Of a DNA stretch of 15,018 nucleotides, positions 13,601-15,018 are shown piece after piece. How positions within the stretch are numbered: the first letter of the stretch is position 1; each line of letters begins with the position of its first letter. The stretch is from assembly GCF_024708915.1 (NCBI RefSeq), contig NZ_JANJXQ010000014.1, forward strand, positions 1 to 15,018, in the 5' to 3' direction. Under the pieces are notes generated by a model. That model had not been told where the DNA came from, did not search any database, and saw only the letters and a program-made list of their open reading frames with translations. This DNA comes from Thiobacillus sp. (GTDB taxonomy: Bacteria; Pseudomonadota; Gammaproteobacteria; Burkholderiales; Thiobacillaceae). The position numbers were made by a program, and so were the translations under genes.

Positions 13601-14737
13601 ATGCAAACGCATCAATCATGGATATGGGAACAAGCTGACTGGCCTCATTTTCGCTGGGACGCGGCCGCGCTGGGCGCGGCGCTCGCACGAGCAAGGCTGG
13701 CGCAGGGCAAGGTGCTCGGGGCCGCCCGGCTCCTCGATGCAAGCCTGACGCTGGAGGCCGTTTCCGCGATCCTGGTCGAGGACGGGATCACCACCAGCGC
13801 CATCGAGGCCGAGCGACTGGATCTGGATGCGGTGCGCTCGTCGGTTGCGCGCCACCTCGGGCTGCCTGCCGCCGGCCTGCCCGTTCCGCCGCGCGCCGTC
13901 GACGGCCTGATCGAGGCGCTGCTGGACGCCGCCCGGAATTTCGAAACGCCCCTGACGATCGAACGGCTGTGCGGCTGGCAGGCGGCCTTGTTCCCTACCG
14001 GCTATTCGGGGCTGTTCGTTGTCCGCACCGGCGCCCTGCGGGGCAGCGCGCCGATGCAGGTCGTCTCCAGGCACGTCGACCACGAGCACGTGCATTTTGC
14101 GGCGCCGCCACGCCAACGGCTCGATTTCGAAATGGAGCGTTTTCTGGCCTGGTTCAACGCGGCGCCGGGCGATCTGGACGGTCTGATCCGCGCCGGCCTG
14201 GCGCACCTGTGGTTCGTGACGCTGCACCCTTTCGAGGACGGCAACGGCCGCCTGGCCCGCGCCATCACAGACATGGCCCTGTCGCAGGACGAGCGCCAGC
14301 CGATGCGGTTTTTCAGCTTGTCCGCGCAGATCCTGCGCGAGCGGAAGCGCTACTACGAAATGCTGGAGGCCACGCAACGCGGCGAGATGGACGTCACCGG
14401 ATGGCTGGAATGGTTTCTGGCCCAGGTGGAGGCGGCTGCCCTGGCGGCCGAGACGACGGTGGCCGTGACGCTCGCAAAGGCCAGGTTCTGGCTTCGTCAC
14501 AAAACGACCCCGCTCAACGCCCGCCAGCGCAAGGCGATCAACAGGCTGCTCGACGCCGGGCCGGTTGGCGTCGAGGGCGGCATCAATACCCGCAAGTACG
14601 TGAGCCTGAACAAGACCAGCCGTGCCACGGCGTACCGTGAATTGGCCGATCTGGTCGAGAAGGGATGCCTCAGGCCGACCGCAGGGGGCGGGCGCAGCAG
14701 CGGATATGAAATCGCCTGGGAGGCACCGGCCCGGTAG
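13601..14737 (+). CDS. Fic-family protein (DUF4172 plus Fic domain)
   Basis: The product is 378 residues from the ATG at 13601, with GGAG ten bases upstream; an open frame from 13418 is antisense to the relic and lacks support. The N-terminus WIWEQADWPHFRWD is the DUF4172 type that precedes many Fic domains. The Fic catalytic motif HPFEDGNGRLAR (209-220) is intact, so AMP transfer to a target hydroxyl is expected. An inhibitory-helix motif TSAIEA (65-70) with Glu69 lies N-terminal, as in class II Fic proteins, though the residue after Glu is Ala rather than Gly or Asn. A winged-helix-like region (about 305-370) ends the protein, suggesting DNA binding. It is divergent from the sugar-transferase relic and followed by a heptad-repeat array. 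Targets are unknown. Confidence 0.92.
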   Translation: MQTHQSWIWEQADWPHFRWDAAALGAALARARLAQGKVLGAARLLDASLTLEAVSAILVEDGITTSAIEAERLDLDAVRSSVARHLGLPAAGLPVPPRAVDGLIEALLDAARNFETPLTIERLCGWQAALFPTGYSGLFVVRTGALRGSAPMQVVSRHVDHEHVHFAAPPRQRLDFEMERFLAWFNAAPGDLDGLIRAGLAHLWFVTLHPFEDGNGRLARAITDMALSQDERQPMRFFSLSAQILRERKRYYEMLEATQRGEMDVTGWLEWFLAQVEAAALAAETTVAVTLAKARFWLRHKTTPLNARQRKAINRLLDAGPVGVEGGINTRKYVSLNKTSRATAYRELADLVEKGCLRPTAGGGRSSGYEIAWEAPAR

Positions 14738-14747
14738 GCGGCATACT

Positions 14748-14830
14748 CAAGACTCAAGGTTCAAGATTCAAGTTGAGGATTCAAGCAGGCGATATCCCCT
14801 TGCAACTTGCAGCTTGAATCTTGCATCTTG
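14748..14830. repeat. Inverted array of 7-bp CAAGNNN repeats, copy 3
   Basis: The left arm has CAAG at 14748, 14755, 14762 and 14769, then a 6-bp slip and CAAG at 14782. The right arm has CTTG at 14799, 14806, 14813, 14820 and 14827, all exactly 7 bp apart. The spacer is only about 13 bp, so the arms could form a hairpin of over 30 imperfect pairs. It starts 10 bp after the Fic stop codon. It is the most regular of the three copies. Confidence 0.88.
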
Positions 14831-14857
14831 ACGATGCCACGCTCGGCGGACCATGCC

Positions 14858-14886
14858 TTGCGGATCGCGGGATGTCCAGATATACT
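14858..14886 (+). promoter_or_regulatory. Sigma-70 promoter of the antitoxin-like gene
   Basis: TTGCGG (14858-14863) and TATACT (14881-14886) are 17 bp apart. Initiation would fall around 14892, inside the GAATAC operator repeats and about 30 nt before the ATG. Confidence 0.6.
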
Positions 14887-14909
14887 GAATACATTGAATA
14901 CGTGTATTC
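14887..14909. promoter_or_regulatory. Operator-like GAATAC repeats
   Basis: Two direct GAATAC copies (14887 and 14896, 9 bp apart) and one inverted GTATTC (14904) form a cluster. The last two make a near-palindrome with a 2-bp centre. Its place over the start site fits autoregulation by the ribbon-helix-helix protein encoded next. Confidence 0.5.
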
Positions 14910-14923
14910 CAGGAGATCACATC

Positions 14924-15018
14924 ATGGCAACCTCGATCCGGCTCGATCCCGCAATCGAGCAGCGGCTGGACAATCTAGCGGCCAAGACGGGCCGCACCAA
15001 GGCTTTCTACCTGCGACA
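14924..15018 (+). CDS. Ribbon-helix-helix antitoxin-like protein, N-terminal part (runs off the window)
   Basis: Thirty-one complete codons are visible: MATSIRLDPAIEQRLDNLAA followed by KTGRTKAFYLR. The short strand TSIRLDP, then a helix with LDNLAAKTGRTKAFYLR, is the RelB/CopG-type ribbon-helix-helix DNA-binding fold found in type II antitoxins. AGGAG lies eight bases before the ATG. A toxin gene, for example a RelE/ParE type, would be expected just beyond the right edge but cannot be seen. Confidence 0.85.
   Translation, partial: MATSIRLDPAIEQRLDNLAAKTGRTKAFYLR

Overview
The window most likely comes from a betaproteobacterium with a GC-rich genome. It carries an exosortase-B (XrtB) type exopolysaccharide (EPS) locus in the gene order known from Methylobacillus-like organisms (epsD, CAAX-type protease, epsL, epsE, epsF, epsG, xrtB, epsI). 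It also carries a PEP-CTERM protein, the usual class of exosortase substrate, and two sigma-54-type promoters. Genus-level assignment is not possible from the sequence alone.

Layout: nearly everything from 1 to 13602 is on the minus strand, so transcription runs from high to low coordinates. In transcription order: a C-terminal relic of an undecaprenyl-phosphate sugar transferase (13378-13581); a 900-base stretch without a convincing gene that ends in a sigma-54 promoter with an IHF site; a PEP-CTERM protein (11805-12479) with its own terminator; an uncharacterised 312-residue protein (10760-11698); an outer-membrane protein that joins a FadL-like barrel to a second small OmpA-like barrel (8791-10701), followed by a terminator; the EpsD lipoprotein isomerase (7564-8523); a CAAX-type membrane protease (6775-7440) that overlaps epsL (5597-6778) by four bases; a second sigma-54 promoter with a structured leader of about 210 nt; then epsE, epsF, epsG, xrtB and epsI; and finally the 5' part of gmd (GDP-mannose 4,6-dehydratase), which runs off the left edge. 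On the plus strand at the right end are a Fic-family protein (13601-14737) and the start of a ribbon-helix-helix antitoxin-like protein (14924 to the edge).

How it fits together (inference from families and context): gmd supplies a nucleotide sugar. EpsF and EpsG set chain length and drive polymer export. EpsE and EpsL form or support the outer-membrane exit, and EpsD is a periplasmic folding factor. XrtB, with EpsI, cuts and sorts PEP-CTERM proteins such as the one encoded here. The eps operon and the PEP-CTERM gene both have good -24/-12 elements, so polymer, sorting enzyme and sorted protein may be switched on together, as described for PEP-CTERM genes under RpoN/PrsK/PrsR control.

Most notable non-coding signals: (1) three intergenic elements made of inverted arrays of an exact 7-bp CAAGNNN repeat, each starting 5 to 12 bp after a stop codon; (2) alternative, mutually exclusive hairpins in the epsE leader; (3) an IHF-site plus 22-bp-phased TCGGA pattern upstream of the PEP-CTERM promoter.
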